Assembly (NCBI RefSeq): GCF_024652905.1
Contig: NZ_CP102428.1
Span: 3,050,501 to 3,114,500, forward strand
DNA length: 64,000 nucleotides
Reading direction: 5' to 3'
Source: Pseudomonas oryzihabitans
GTDB lineage: Bacteria; Pseudomonadota; Gammaproteobacteria; Pseudomonadales; Pseudomonadaceae
The translations under genes were made by a program, and so were the position numbers. Shown here piece by piece: positions 51,807 to 61,493 of this stretch (within the stretch, counting starts at the first letter, position 1; every line of letters begins with the position of its first letter). The notes under the pieces are model-generated. The model ran no database searches. It was given only the letters and a program-made list of their open reading frames with translations, and had not been told where the DNA came from.

Positions 51807-53090
51807 ATGAACGTACTCATCATCGGCAGCGGCGGTCGCGAACACGCCTTGGCCTGGAAGGTCGCCCAGGACACGCGGGTCACCAAGGTCTACGTCGCCC
51901 CCGGCAACGCCGGCACCGCCACCGAGGCCAAGTGCGAGAACGTCGCCCTCGACGTCCTGGCCCTGGACCAGTTGGCCGACTTCGCCGCCGCTAACGTCGA
52001 GCTGACCATCGTCGGTCCCGAGGCGCCGCTGGTGGCCGGGGTGGTCGATCTGTTCCGCCGCCGCGGCCTGCCCTGCTTCGGCCCCACCGCCGGCGCGGCC
52101 CAGCTGGAAGGCTCCAAGGCCTTCACCAAGGACTTCCTGGCCCGGCACCAGATCCCCACCGCCGCCTATGCCAACTTCACCGAGGTGGAGCCGGCCCTGG
52201 CCTATCTGCGCGAGCAGGGTGCGCCCATCGTGATCAAGGCCGATGGCCTGGCCGCCGGCAAGGGCGTGATCGTCGCCATGACCCTGGCCGAAGCCGAGGA
52301 CGCCGTGCGTGACATGCTTTCCGGCAACGCCTTCGGCGATGCCGGGGCGCGGGTGGTGATCGAGGAATTCCTCGACGGCGAGGAAGCCAGCTTCATCGTC
52401 ATGGTCGACGGCAAGAACGTGCTGCCCATGGCCACCAGCCAGGACCACAAGCGCGTCGGCGACGGCGACAGCGGCCCCAACACTGGCGGCATGGGCGCCT
52501 ACTCCCCGGCGCCGGTGGTGACCCCCGAGGTCCACGCCCGGGTCATGCGCGAAATCATCGAACCCACCGTGGCCGGCATGGCCCGCGAAGGCAATGTCTA
52601 CACCGGCTTTCTCTACGCCGGTCTGATGATCGACCAGAGCGGTGCGCCCAAGGTCATCGAATTCAACTGCCGTTTCGGCGATCCCGAGACCCAACCGGTG
52701 ATGCTGCGCCTGCAGTCCAGCTTGGTGCTGCTGGTGGAAGCCGCCCTGGCCGAGGCCCTCGACAAGATCGAAGCCTGCTGGGATCCGCGCCCGAGCCTGG
52801 GCATCGTCCTGGCCGCTGGCGGCTACCCAGGCGACTACGCCAAGGGTGATGCCATCGCCGGTCTCGAAGCTGCCGCGGCCCTGCCGGGCAAGGTGTTCCA
52901 CGCCGGCACCAGCCTGCGCGACGGTCAGGTCGTGACGGCCGGCGGTCGGGTGCTGTGCGCCACGGCCCTGGGCGAAACGGTCTCCGCCGCCCAGCAGAAC
53001 GCTTCTGTGCTAGCCCGGGAAATCTCCTGGAAGGGCTGCTTCTACCGCAGCGACATCGGCTACCGCGCCATCGCTCGCGAGCGACAGTGA
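51807..53090 (+). CDS. purD: Phosphoribosylamine-glycine ligase
   Basis: This ATP-grasp enzyme joins glycine to phosphoribosylamine in purine synthesis. The 427-residue protein has MNVLIIGSGGREHALAWK, GPEAPLVAGVVD, the ATP-binding IKADGLAAGKGVIVA, SQDHKRVGDGDSGPNTGGMGAY and the EFNCRFGDPETQ metal region. AGAGGAAAG lies upstream. It pairs with purH and precedes retS. Confidence 0.96.
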   Translation: MNVLIIGSGGREHALAWKVAQDTRVTKVYVAPGNAGTATEAKCENVALDVLALDQLADFAAANVELTIVGPEAPLVAGVVDLFRRRGLPCFGPTAGAAQLEGSKAFTKDFLARHQIPTAAYANFTEVEPALAYLREQGAPIVIKADGLAAGKGVIVAMTLAEAEDAVRDMLSGNAFGDAGARVVIEEFLDGEEASFIVMVDGKNVLPMATSQDHKRVGDGDSGPNTGGMGAYSPAPVVTPEVHARVMREIIEPTVAGMAREGNVYTGFLYAGLMIDQSGAPKVIEFNCRFGDPETQPVMLRLQSSLVLLVEAALAEALDKIEACWDPRPSLGIVLAAGGYPGDYAKGDAIAGLEAAAALPGKVFHAGTSLRDGQVVTAGGRVLCATALGETVSAAQQNASVLAREISWKGCFYRSDIGYRAIARERQ

Positions 53091-53149
53091 AGCTCGCCCA
53101 AGGGATCAGCCTGTTACACTGTTACGTCAACAGACGTGACTAGCTGATC

Positions 53150-53155
53150 TATACT
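53150..53155 (+). promoter_or_regulatory. Candidate -10 element for retS
   Basis: TATACT lies 29 bp upstream of the GTG start of retS in the 94-bp purD-retS gap. No good -35 is present. An 8-bp near-perfect inverted repeat (GTTACGTC-AACA-GACGTGAC, 53121-53140) ends 9 bp before it. Confidence 0.35.
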
Positions 53156-53184
53156 CGACGTCCGCATTCGCGAAGGGAACTCTC

Positions 53185-55959
53185 GTGCACCGGCTCTGGA
53201 TCGCCATAGGCTTTGTGATCAGCTGGCTGCTGTTGCTGCTGGTGGCCAATTCCGTACAGGCCGAGAACACGCCGGATGCGGGCTGGGCGCAGTATGAGGA
53301 CGTCACCGGCGAATTCTCGCTCGACGACGTCCGCGACCGCCTGTCCGCCTTCAAGCCACTGACCGCCGCCAAGGCCCACCGCCCCGCCGGCACCGGCGCG
53401 CTCTGGCTGCACACCCGTATCCAGCCCGATACCCAACAGCGTCTGCTGCGCATCATTTCCCCCAATGTGGGCTATCTCGACTTCTTCGCCTACCGCGACG
53501 ATCAACTGCTCAGCGAGATCCGCGATGGCCTGTCGCGACCGCTGCTCAATCCGCAACAGCTCAGTCGCGACTTCGTCTTTCCGATTCCGCACAGCGATGA
53601 GCCGCTCGACCTCTTCCTGAGATTCGAATCGCCCCAGCCGCTGCGGATCGCCCTGACCCTGAGCAGCAGTGCCGAAGCCGAGGTCACCCACCGCCTGGTG
53701 ATGTTCGGCGTACTGCTGGGTTGCCTGGCCATGCTGGCGCTGTACAACGGCGTCCAGCTGCTCTATCACCGCAGTCGTGCCACCAGCGCCCTGACCCTGC
53801 TGCTGGTGATGCTGGTGGGCGTGGCGCTGAACCTGTTCGGCTTGAGCAAGTTCCTACTCGGCAGCTTCAAGGGCCAGGCGCCCTTGCTGACCGATCTGTC
53901 GGTGCTGGCCTGCAGCGCCGCCGGGCTGAATCTGATCGGCGCCTTCTTTGGCTGGCGGCGCCTGCCACCCTGGATGCGTCAGCTGGTCAGAGTCCTGCTG
54001 GCCGTGGTCGGCCTGGCCGCGGTGGGTCGCATCGCCGCCGGCGATATCTACGTCGGCGACTGGTTGATGGCCGTCAACGGCCTGGCCCTGCTCGCCTGCC
54101 TGGGCATCGCCGTGGAGCGCTGGCACCAGGGCGCCCGCTATGCCCGCCTGCTGGTGGTGAGCTGCGCCCTGCTGGCCCTGGCCGGGCTGATCGCGCTGCC
54201 GATCCTGGCCGGCTATGCCAACCCCCCGGTGTGGATGGGCCGCGGCCTGATCGCCAGCTGCATGTTCAGCGGCATCCTGCTCACCCTGGCCCTGGAGGAG
54301 CGCCGTCGCTACCTGCGCGAAGAGCACTTCACCCGTACCCGTGATCGCGTGGCCAACCATGCGGAGCTCAAGGGCAAGGCCGAATTCCTCTCGCGCATCA
54401 GCCACGAGATCCGCACCCCCATGAACGGCGTGCTGGGCATGACCGAATTGCTGCAGGGCACCGCCCTGTCGGCCAAGCAGCGCGACTATGTGCAGACCAT
54501 TCACAGCGCCGGCGCCGAGCTGCTCAACTTGATCAACGAGATCATCGACATCACCCGCCTGGAAAGCGGCCAGATCGAACTGGAAGAGGTCACCTTCGAC
54601 CTCAATGCCCTGCTCGACGACTGCCTGGACATCTTCCGGCCCCGCGCCGAGGAACACCGCGTCGAATTGCTCAGCTTCATCCAGCCCCAGGTACCCCGGC
54701 GCTTCATCGGCGATCCCACCCGCCTGCGCCAGATCCTGCTCAACCTGCTGGAAAACGCCTTCCAGCGCACCGAAGAAGGCGAGATCCTGCTGGTGATCTC
54801 TCTGGAAGAGGCCACCGGCCAGGCGCCGCGCCTGCGCATCTCGGTGCAGGACAGCGGCACCCCGCTGGACGCGGCGCTGAGTCGCCAGCTGCTGTCCACC
54901 CACCTCAACAGCCGCGACTTCCTCACCGGCGATACCGACAGCCTGGATTTCGGCCTGATCATCGCTCGCCAGCTGGTGCTGTTGATGCAGGGCGACTTCG
55001 GCATCCAGAACAACGCCGAGGGGGGGTCGAGCTTCTGGATCAGCCTGCCCATCCCGGCCCAGGCCCTGGTGCTGTCGCGCGGCGACAGCGACTATCCGCT
55101 GCAGGACGTGCGGGTGCTGGTGGTCGATGACAACGAACTGTGCCGCAAGGTCCTGCAGCAGCAGTGCAGCGCCTGGGGCATGCAGGCGGTCACCGCCGCC
55201 TCTGGGCGCGAGGCCCTGGCCCTGCTGCGCACCCAGTCGCACCTGCGGGAATACTTCGACGTGGTGCTGCTCGATCAGCAGATGCCGGGCATGACCGGCA
55301 TGCAGCTCGCCGCGCGCATCAACGAAGACGAGAATCTCAACCACGACCTGCTGCTGATCATGCTCACCGGCCTGAGCAATGCGCCGAGCAAGGTCATCGC
55401 CCGCAACGCCGGCATCAAGCGGGTGCTGGCCAAGCCGGTGGCCGGCTATACCCTCAGGGCCACTCTGGCCGACGAGCTGTCGCGCCGCGGCCAGCGGGTC
55501 AGCGAACCCGAGCCCCAGGAACAGCCCAGCGGCATTCCCAGCGACTTCCGCGTGCTGGTGGCCGAGGACAACAGCATCTCGGTCAAGGTGATCCGCGGCA
55601 TGCTCAAGAAACTCGGGGTCGAACCTGACACCGTGAGCAACGGCCTGGAGGCCTTCGAAAAGCTCCAGCAGAACACCTATGACCTCATCCTGATGGACTG
55701 CGAGATGCCCTTGCTGGACGGCTTCGGCGCCACCCGCCGGCTACGCGCCTGGGAACAGCAGAATCACCGCTCGCGCACCCCGGTGGTGGCCCTGACCGCC
55801 CATATCCTCGCCGAGCACAAGGATCGCGCCCAGGAGGCCGGCATGGACGGCCACATGGGCAAACCGATCGAACTCTCCCAGCTGCGCGAACTGCTGCTCT
55901 ACTGGGCCGAGCGGCGCCGACTGGACGTGACCCGTGGGGGGCTCAGGGCGAGTCCTTGA
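53185..55959 (+). CDS. retS: Hybrid sensor kinase RetS
   Basis: RetS controls the acute/chronic switch by acting on GacS and so on the small RNAs RsmY/RsmZ. The 924-residue protein has a signal/anchor helix, a periplasmic 7TMR-DISMED2 sensory domain, seven transmembrane helices (about 170-375), a HisKA domain with His407 in [11 protein letters not shown], a degenerate ATPase domain, and two receivers with Asp697 ([10 protein letters not shown]) and Asp838 ([10 protein letters not shown]). Site spacing matches the P. aeruginosa protein as I recall it (H424, D713, D858). GTG 53185 follows GAAGGGAA. Position after purD also fits. Confidence 0.92.
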   Translation: MHRLWIAIGFVISWLLLLLVANSVQAENTPDAGWAQYEDVTGEFSLDDVRDRLSAFKPLTAAKAHRPAGTGALWLHTRIQPDTQQRLLRIISPNVGYLDFFAYRDDQLLSEIRDGLSRPLLNPQQLSRDFVFPIPHSDEPLDLFLRFESPQPLRIALTLSSSAEAEVTHRLVMFGVLLGCLAMLALYNGVQLLYHRSRATSALTLLLVMLVGVALNLFGLSKFLLGSFKGQAPLLTDLSVLACSAAGLNLIGAFFGWRRLPPWMRQLVRVLLAVVGLAAVGRIAAGDIYVGDWLMAVNGLALLACLGIAVERWHQGARYARLLVVSCALLALAGLIALPILAGYANPPVWMGRGLIASCMFSGILLTLALEERRRYLREEHFTRTRDRVANHAELKGKAEFLSRISHEIRTPMNGVLGMTELLQGTALSAKQRDYVQTIHSAGAELLNLINEIIDITRLESGQIELEEVTFDLNALLDDCLDIFRPRAEEHRVELLSFIQPQVPRRFIGDPTRLRQILLNLLENAFQRTEEGEILLVISLEEATGQAPRLRISVQDSGTPLDAALSRQLLSTHLNSRDFLTGDTDSLDFGLIIARQLVLLMQGDFGIQNNAEGGSSFWISLPIPAQALVLSRGDSDYPLQDVRVLVVDDNELCRKVLQQQCSAWGMQAVTAASGREALALLRTQSHLREYFDVVLLDQQMPGMTGMQLAARINEDENLNHDLLLIMLTGLSNAPSKVIARNAGIKRVLAKPVAGYTLRATLADELSRRGQRVSEPEPQEQPSGIPSDFRVLVAEDNSISVKVIRGMLKKLGVEPDTVSNGLEAFEKLQQNTYDLILMDCEMPLLDGFGATRRLRAWEQQNHRSRTPVVALTAHILAEHKDRAQEAGMDGHMGKPIELSQLRELLLYWAERRRLDVTRGGLRASP

Positions 55960-56338
55960 ACCTGTCCTCGACATAGGTGATCCGGGTTTTGCCGTGGGGC
56001 ACCGGATTGCCTTCCTCGTCCAGGTTGACGAAGACGATCTTGTCGATGGTGAGGATGCTCTTGCGGGTGATCTTGTTGCGCACCTCGCATCTCAGGGTGA
56101 TTGAGGTCCGGCCGAACTCGGTGGCGGTGATGCCCAGTTCGATGATGTCGCCCTGACGCGAGGCGCTGATGAAATTGATCTCCGAGATGTACTTGGTCAC
56201 CACCTTGGGATTTTCCAGCTGCACGATGGCGTAGATCGCCGCCTCCTCGTCGATCCACTTGAGCAGGCTGCCGCCGAACAGGGTGCCATTGGCGTTGAGG
56301 TCTTCGGGTTTCACCCACTTGCGGGTATGGAAGTTCAT
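55943..56338 (-). CDS. Acyl-CoA thioesterase (hotdog fold)
   Basis: The 131-residue protein is a single hotdog domain of the YciA/acyl-CoA hydrolase type: NANGTLFGGSLLKWIDEEAAIYA with the catalytic Asp region, NFISASRQGDIIELGITATEFGRTSITL and KSILTIDKIVFVNLDEEGNPVPHG. It should hydrolyse acyl-CoA in the cytoplasm; chain-length preference cannot be judged. Its 3' end overlaps the retS 3' end by 17 bp in convergent orientation, so there is no room for a terminator between them. Confidence 0.88.
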   Translation of the reverse strand: MNFHTRKWVKPEDLNANGTLFGGSLLKWIDEEAAIYAIVQLENPKVVTKYISEINFISASRQGDIIELGITATEFGRTSITLRCEVRNKITRKSILTIDKIVFVNLDEEGNPVPHGKTRITYVEDRFKDSP

Positions 56339-56426
56339 CAGGGCTCCTTGAATTTCCGGGGGGTTTGAGCATCAGATCGGGGTGCGCGCGGTAGATTCCG
56401 CCGGACCTGAGGCAGAGCGCCACCCT

Positions 56427-56454
56427 TTGGGTTTATCGCGATCCTCGTTATACT
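56427..56454 (+). promoter_or_regulatory. Candidate sigma-70 promoter for ahcY-metF
   Basis: TTGGGT (56427-56432), a 16-bp spacer and TATACT (56449-56454) would start transcription about 30 bp before the SAH riboswitch. The -10 is good and the -35 weak. The gap 56339-56653 (315 bp) contains this promoter and the riboswitch and no gene. Confidence 0.45.
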
Positions 56455-56492
56455 GCCCGCGCATCGCGGCCACCAGGCCGCTCCGCCTTCCG

Positions 56493-56632
56493 TTCGAGGG
56501 GCGCTGCAGCACGCTGCGTTATCCCATCCTAGCCGACCCGCCGCTGGCGCGGACCCTCGGCGGGCATGACGCCAGACGTTGTCAGGCTCGAGCGGAGCGT
56601 TATCAGAACGCATCAACGGCGCCCATTCGCAC
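56493..56632 (+). ncRNA. S-adenosylhomocysteine (SAH) riboswitch
   Basis: The leader of ahcY shows the SAH riboswitch layout. TCGAG (56494-56498) pairs with CTCGA (56587-56591) as the closing stem. GGGCGC (56499-56504), followed by the conserved TGCAGC, pairs with GCGCCC (56619-56624) as the pseudoknot. The 3' part CAACGGCGCCCATTCGCAC fits the conserved end. In this family SAH binding turns on downstream genes that recycle SAH, here ahcY then metF. The internal variable hairpin is longer than average. Confidence 0.85.
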
Positions 56633-56653
56633 CTAACGAATGGAGACTCTTCA

Positions 56654-58060
56654 ATGAGCGCTGTCCTCACGCCTGCCGCTTTCAACGATTTCAAGGTCGC
56701 CGACATCTCCCTGGCCGACTGGGGTCGTCGCGAAGTCATCATCGCCGAATCGGAAATGCCCGCCCTGATGGGTCTGCGGCGCAAGTACGCCGGTGAACAA
56801 CCCCTGGCCGGCGCCAAGATCCTCGGCTGCATCCACATGACCATCCAGACCGCCGTGCTCATCGAGACCCTGGTGGCCCTGGGCGCCGAAGTGCGCTGGT
56901 CCAGCTGCAACATCTTCTCCACCCAGGACCAGGCCGCCGCCGCCATCGCCGCCGCCGGCATCCCGGTGTTCGCCTGGAAGGGCGAGACCGAAGCCGAATA
57001 CGAGTGGTGCATCGAGCAGACCATCCTCAAGGATGGCCAGCCCTGGGACGCCAACATGGTGCTGGACGACGGCGGTGACCTGACCCAGATCCTGCACGAC
57101 AAGTACCCCCAGGTGCTGGAACGCGTGCACGGCATCACCGAAGAGACCACCACCGGCGTGCACCGCCTGCTGGACATGCTCAAGGACGGCTCCCTCAAGG
57201 TCCCGGCGATCAACGTCAACGACTCGGTCACCAAGAGCAAGAACGACAACAAGTACGGCTGCCGCCACAGCCTCAACGACGCCATCAAGCGTGCCACCGA
57301 CCACCTGCTGTCCGGCAAGCAGGCGCTGGTGATCGGCTACGGCGACGTGGGCAAGGGTTCGGCTGCCTCGCTGCGTCAGGAAGGCATGATCGTCAAGGTC
57401 TCGGAAGTTGACCCGATCTGCGCCATGCAGGCCTGCATGGACGGCTACGAGCTGGTCTCGCCCTATGTCGACGGCCTGAACGACGGCACCGAAGCCTCCG
57501 TGGATCGCGCCCTGCTGGGCAAGATCGACCTGATCGTCACCACCACCGGCAACGTCAACGTCTGTGACGCCAACATGCTCAAGGCACTGAAGAAGCGTGC
57601 CCTGGTGTGCAACATCGGTCACTTCGACAACGAGATCGACACCGCCTTCATGCGCCAGCACTGGGGCTGGGAAGAGGTGAAGCCGCAGGTGCACAAGATC
57701 CACCGCACCGGCCTGACCGTCGATCCGACCAACGACGACTACCTGATCCTGCTGGCCGAAGGCCGTCTGGTGAACCTGGGCAATGCCACCGGCCATCCCA
57801 GCCGCATCATGGACGGTTCCTTCGCCAACCAGGTGCTGGCGCAGATCCACCTGTACCAGGAGAAGTTCGCCGACCTGCCGGTCGCCGAGAAGACCGCCAA
57901 CGTCACCGTCATGGTCCTGCCCAAGAAGCTCGACGAAGAGGTGGCGCTGGAAATGGTCAAGGGCTTCGGTGGCGTGGTGACCCGCCTGACCGAGGCTCAG
58001 GCCAAGTACATCGGCGTGACCCAGGAAGGCCCCTTCAAGCCCGACAGCTACCGTTACTGA
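56654..58060 (+). CDS. ahcY: Adenosylhomocysteinase
   Basis: This enzyme hydrolyses S-adenosylhomocysteine to adenosine and homocysteine. The 468-residue NAD-dependent protein has [37 protein letters not shown], the NAD site [15 protein letters not shown] and the C-terminal PFKPDSYRY with the Lys/Tyr pair that closes the cofactor site. ATG 56654 is the family start with GGAG 15 bp upstream. It is controlled by the SAH riboswitch and followed by metF. Confidence 0.97.
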   Translation: MSAVLTPAAFNDFKVADISLADWGRREVIIAESEMPALMGLRRKYAGEQPLAGAKILGCIHMTIQTAVLIETLVALGAEVRWSSCNIFSTQDQAAAAIAAAGIPVFAWKGETEAEYEWCIEQTILKDGQPWDANMVLDDGGDLTQILHDKYPQVLERVHGITEETTTGVHRLLDMLKDGSLKVPAINVNDSVTKSKNDNKYGCRHSLNDAIKRATDHLLSGKQALVIGYGDVGKGSAASLRQEGMIVKVSEVDPICAMQACMDGYELVSPYVDGLNDGTEASVDRALLGKIDLIVTTTGNVNVCDANMLKALKKRALVCNIGHFDNEIDTAFMRQHWGWEEVKPQVHKIHRTGLTVDPTNDDYLILLAEGRLVNLGNATGHPSRIMDGSFANQVLAQIHLYQEKFADLPVAEKTANVTVMVLPKKLDEEVALEMVKGFGGVVTRLTEAQAKYIGVTQEGPFKPDSYRY

Positions 58061-58067
58061 TGGCCAA

Positions 58068-58093
58068 GCCTCCCGCTCCCCGGAGCGGGAGGC
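58068..58093 (+). other. Intercistronic hairpin between ahcY and metF
   Basis: GCCTCCCGCTCC and GGAGCGGGAGGC form perfect 12-base arms separated by two bases, 7 bp after the ahcY stop and 19 bp before the metF GTG. There is no T-run. It probably protects the 3' end of the ahcY part or reduces metF expression relative to ahcY. Confidence 0.6.
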
Positions 58094-58112
58094 TGCTCAC
58101 GAGAGAGACGCC

Positions 58113-58949
58113 GTGAAACCCAGTCTGAGTTTCGAATTCTTTCCCTGCAAGACCGAAGCGGGCCACGAGAAGCTGATCGCCACGGCGCGGCAGCTGGCTG
58201 GCCACGGGCCGGAGTTCTTTTCCTGCACCTACGGCGCCGGCGGTTCCACCCGCGACGGCACCTATCGCACCGTGCGCCAGCTCAACGACGAGGTCGGGGT
58301 ACCGACCGCGCCGCACCTGTCCTGCGTCGGCGACAGCAAGGCCAAGCTGCGCGAGTTGCTGCAGCAGTACCAGGAAGCCGGCATCAACCGCATCGTCGCC
58401 CTGCGCGGCGACCTGCCGTCCGGCATGGGCCTGTCTGGCGGTGGCGAATTGCGCTATGCCAGCGATCTGGTCGCCTTCATCCGCGAGGAGACCGGCGATC
58501 ACTTCCATATCGAAGTCGCCGCCTATCCGGAAACCCATCCGCAGGCGCGCAGCTTTACGGACGACGTGCGCAATTTCGTGTACAAGATGGAGGCCGGTGC
58601 TGACCGCGCGGTCACCCAGTACTTCTTCAACGCCGACTGCTACTTCCATTTTGTGGAACGTGTCCGCAAACTGGGAGTCGAAGCCCCGGTGATCCCTGGC
58701 ATCATGCCGATCACCAACTACAGCAAGTTGGCACGCTTCTCCGATGCCTGTGGCGCTGAACTGCCACGCTGGCTGCGGAAGCAACTGGAAGCCTACGGTG
58801 ACGATACCCAGAGCATCCAGGCCTTTGGCGAAGAAGTCATGACCGCCCTCTGCGAGCGACTGCTCGAAGGCGGGGCACCTGGTGTGCACTTCTACACCCT
58901 GAACCAAGCGGAGCCGTGTATCGCCATCTGGCGAAACCTCGGTTTTTGA
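58113..58949 (+). CDS. metF: Methylenetetrahydrofolate reductase
   Basis: This FAD enzyme makes 5-methyl-THF for methionine synthesis. The 278-residue protein has [51 protein letters not shown] and [18 protein letters not shown] 58113 follows GAGAGAG. It is the second gene behind the SAH riboswitch, linking SAH recycling to remethylation of homocysteine. In P. aeruginosa a further small gene lies between ahcY and metF; it is absent here. Confidence 0.95.
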   Translation: MKPSLSFEFFPCKTEAGHEKLIATARQLAGHGPEFFSCTYGAGGSTRDGTYRTVRQLNDEVGVPTAPHLSCVGDSKAKLRELLQQYQEAGINRIVALRGDLPSGMGLSGGGELRYASDLVAFIREETGDHFHIEVAAYPETHPQARSFTDDVRNFVYKMEAGADRAVTQYFFNADCYFHFVERVRKLGVEAPVIPGIMPITNYSKLARFSDACGAELPRWLRKQLEAYGDDTQSIQAFGEEVMTALCERLLEGGAPGVHFYTLNQAEPCIAIWRNLGF

Positions 58950-59052
58950 AGTCGGCCAGGCGAACTGGCGGCGACTTCGCCCAATCGTGATTACCGCTAC
59001 CGGTCATCGCCCGACTCTTCATCCAGCGCAGGATGATGAGGGTGGGCGAGAC

Positions 59053-59070
59053 GTCCGAAACCTTTCGGAC
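59053..59070 (+). other. Inverted repeat in the rhlE leader
   Basis: GTCCGAAA-CC-TTTCGGAC is a perfect 8-bp inverted repeat 63 bp upstream of the rhlE ATG. A second one, TCATCC-AGCGCA-GGATGA, lies at 59020-59037. Either could be an operator or a leader hairpin. Confidence 0.4.
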
Positions 59071-59133
59071 ATCAACCGGCAGCGCAACCGCGCCCCCACG
59101 TCGGCGGGACGCCGACAGAGACAGGAACCCCGC

Positions 59134-61011
59134 ATGTCCTTCATTTCCCTCGGTCTCTCCGAGGCCCTTGCCCGCGCCGTGGAAGACGCTGGCTACACAA
59201 ATCCCACGCCTGTTCAGCAACGCGCCATTCCGGCCGTCCTGCAGGGTCGCGATCTGATGGTGGCTGCCCAGACCGGCACCGGCAAGACCGGCGGCTTCGC
59301 GCTGCCGGTGCTCGAGCGCCTGTTCCCCAACGGTCATCCCGATGGTCACCACTATGTGGCCAAGCAGCCCCGCGTGCTGGTACTGACGCCGACCCGCGAA
59401 CTGGCGGCTCAGGTGCACGACAGCTTCAAGGTCTATGCCCGCGACCTGCCCATGCGCAGCGCCTGCGTCTTCGGTGGCGTCGGCCTCAAGCCGCAGGTCA
59501 CCGCCCTGGCCAAGGGTGTCGATGTCCTCGTCGCCTGCCCGGGTCGGCTGCTGGACCTCGCCGGCCAGCAAAGCGTCGATCTGTCCGCCGTCGAGGTGTT
59601 GGTGCTGGACGAAGCCGACCGCATGCTCGACATGGGCTTCATCCATGACGTGAAGAAGGTCCTGGCCCGCCTGCCGGCGCAGCGCCAGAATCTGCTGTTC
59701 TCGGCCACCTTCTCCAAGGACATCACCGACCTCGCCGGCAAGTTGCTGCAGGATCCCGAGCGGATCGAGGTCACCCCGCCGAACACCACCGTCGAGCGCA
59801 TCGAACAGCGGCTGTTCCGCATTCCGGCCAACCAGAAGCGCGCCCTGCTCGCCCACCTGATCACCCTGGGTGCCTGGGAACAGGTGCTGGTGTTCACCCG
59901 CACCAAGCACGGCGCCAACCGTCTCGCCGAATACCTGAACAAGCATGGCCTGCCGGCCGCGCCGATCCATGGCAACAAGAGCCAGAATGCCCGCACCAAG
60001 GCCCTGGCCGACTTCAAGAGCAACGAGGTTCGCGTCCTCGTCGCCACCGACATCGCCGCCCGCGGCCTGGACATCGACCAGTTGCCCCACGTGGTCAACT
60101 TCGAGCTGCCCAATGTCGAGGAAGACTATGTGCACCGCATCGGCCGTACCGGCCGGGCCGGTCGCAGTGGCGAAGCCATCTCGCTGGTGGCGCCGGACGA
60201 AGAGAAGCTGCTCAAGGCCATCGAGCGCCTGACCAAGCAGAGCATTCCGGATGGCGACATGCAGGGCTTCGATCCGCAGTCCGTGCCGCCCGAGCAGCCG
60301 GAAGTGCGCGCCCCGCGCGAACCCCGTGGCAAGCCGCAGCAGAATCGTCAGAAGAAGGCCGACAAGCCGGCGCGCAGCGAAGGCAAAGGCCAGAATCAGG
60401 GCCAGAACCAGGGCAAGGCCGCCGGTAGCGAGCAGTCCGGCGCCCAGCCCCAGGGCGAGCGTAAGGGTCGTTCCCGCAATCGTCGCGACCGCCGCGATCG
60501 CGATGACGCCGGTCAGGCCAATGCGCAACCCGGCCAGGCCGTTGTGCAGCAGCCGCGCAATCGTGATCCGGAAGAATTTCTGGATGACGCCTACGACAAC
60601 TTCGGCAACAGCGTCGACTACGTGAGCCCCTACCAGGGCAAGGGCCGCAAGGGTCCGCGCAGTGGCAACGGCGGCAACGCGCCGCGCGCCGCCACGACCG
60701 GCGGCCAGGGTCAGCCCCGTCAGGGTCAGGGCCAGGGCGCTGCCCGCGGTCCGCGCAGCCAGCAACAGCAGCAGCCCGGCAAGCGTCGTGGTCAGAACGG
60801 CCAGCCCCGTGCCGCCCGGCCCTATGAAGCCGCGCCCAGCGAGCCACGCGCCTATGCCACGGAAGAGCGGGCGTCGAACAAGCCGCAGCCGAAGATCGTG
60901 CACAAGCCGTCGCGTGCCGATCGCCTGCCGACCCTGGAGCAGCTGGAAGAGATGCCAAGCCGGCCGCGCAGCGAGAAGCCCGCGCTGCTGACCCGCAACC
61001 GCGACGCCTGA
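59134..61011 (+). CDS. rhlE: DEAD-box ATP-dependent RNA helicase RhlE
   Basis: The 625-residue protein has the full DEAD-box set: the Q motif ([14 protein letters not shown]), [47 protein letters not shown] and [13 protein letters not shown]. The core ends near residue 375. A long basic and Gln/Gly/Arg-rich tail of about 250 residues follows ([21 protein letters not shown]), likely for RNA binding, as in Pseudomonas RhlE. ATG 59134 gives the family start [22 protein letters not shown] terminator follows. Confidence 0.93.
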   Translation: MSFISLGLSEALARAVEDAGYTNPTPVQQRAIPAVLQGRDLMVAAQTGTGKTGGFALPVLERLFPNGHPDGHHYVAKQPRVLVLTPTRELAAQVHDSFKVYARDLPMRSACVFGGVGLKPQVTALAKGVDVLVACPGRLLDLAGQQSVDLSAVEVLVLDEADRMLDMGFIHDVKKVLARLPAQRQNLLFSATFSKDITDLAGKLLQDPERIEVTPPNTTVERIEQRLFRIPANQKRALLAHLITLGAWEQVLVFTRTKHGANRLAEYLNKHGLPAAPIHGNKSQNARTKALADFKSNEVRVLVATDIAARGLDIDQLPHVVNFELPNVEEDYVHRIGRTGRAGRSGEAISLVAPDEEKLLKAIERLTKQSIPDGDMQGFDPQSVPPEQPEVRAPREPRGKPQQNRQKKADKPARSEGKGQNQGQNQGKAAGSEQSGAQPQGERKGRSRNRRDRRDRDDAGQANAQPGQAVVQQPRNRDPEEFLDDAYDNFGNSVDYVSPYQGKGRKGPRSGNGGNAPRAATTGGQGQPRQGQGQGAARGPRSQQQQQPGKRRGQNGQPRAARPYEAAPSEPRAYATEERASNKPQPKIVHKPSRADRLPTLEQLEEMPSRPRSEKPALLTRNRDA

Positions 61012-61047
61012 TGGCCGACGGGCCGCTCAGGCGGCCCGTTCACCAGG

Positions 61048-61080
61048 CAAAAAAAACGCCGCCATGGCGGGGTTTTTTTA
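61048..61080. terminator. Bidirectional terminator between rhlE and the PA4642-like gene
   Basis: A run of eight A, a CCGCCATGGCGG stem, then GTTTTTTT serves both convergent genes. A second GC hairpin (GGGCCGCTCAGGCGGCCC) lies just before it. Confidence 0.92.
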
Positions 61081-61089
61081 TGCGGCCAT

Positions 61090-61377
61090 TTAGGCGTGGG
61101 CGGCGCGCAGGGCGTCAATGTAGGGCTCGGCCTGACGATGGCTGCGGATCAGTTCGATGAAGTCCTCGCCCTGGTCGTTGCGGGCATCCAGGTCGTAGCC
61201 GGCCTCGACGAAGAAGCCGACGAAGCGCTCGAAATCGTCCGGACGCAGGCCGCGATAGGCCTTGACCAGCTTGTGCAGAGACGCGGGGGTATCGTCCGCC
61301 GGTTCGACATCGAGGAACAGCCTGATCTGCTCGTCGCTGATCGCTTCACCGATGACCTGCTTTTTATCCTTGCGCAT
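61090..61377 (-). CDS. PA4642 family protein
   Basis: The 95-residue acidic protein starts MRKDKKQVIGEAISDEQIRLFL and ends RSHRQAEPYIDALRAAHA. Length and sequence match the small Pseudomonas family typified by PA4642. The core (DTPASLHKLVKAYRGLRPDDFERFVGFFVEAGYDLDARN) resembles an ankyrin-like or PB1-like helical repeat, but no function is known. AAAGG lies directly upstream of ATG 61377. Confidence 0.85.
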   Translation of the reverse strand: MRKDKKQVIGEAISDEQIRLFLDVEPADDTPASLHKLVKAYRGLRPDDFERFVGFFVEAGYDLDARNDQGEDFIELIRSHRQAEPYIDALRAAHA

Positions 61378-61493
61378 CCTTTGGCTACCTGTGCTGGGGG
61401 ATTCTTTGGAGAAAAGGAGGACCGATTCTAACCCTGCCCCTCGCCTGCCCGCCAGTGACAAACCGTGGTGATACCGCGACCCTGGTCGAAAGT

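Noticed and set aside
49566-52901. Very long open frame on the minus strand opposite dusB, purH and purD (1111 codons)
   Set aside because: It mirrors well-identified plus-strand genes. Its composition (Gly/His/Val/Asp rich) is what the GC-biased third position of those genes gives on the opposite strand, and it has no recognisable domain.
58837-60903. 688-codon minus-strand frame opposite rhlE
   Set aside because: It is the shadow of the rhlE coding sequence; no family features and no separate promoter or ribosome binding site are seen.
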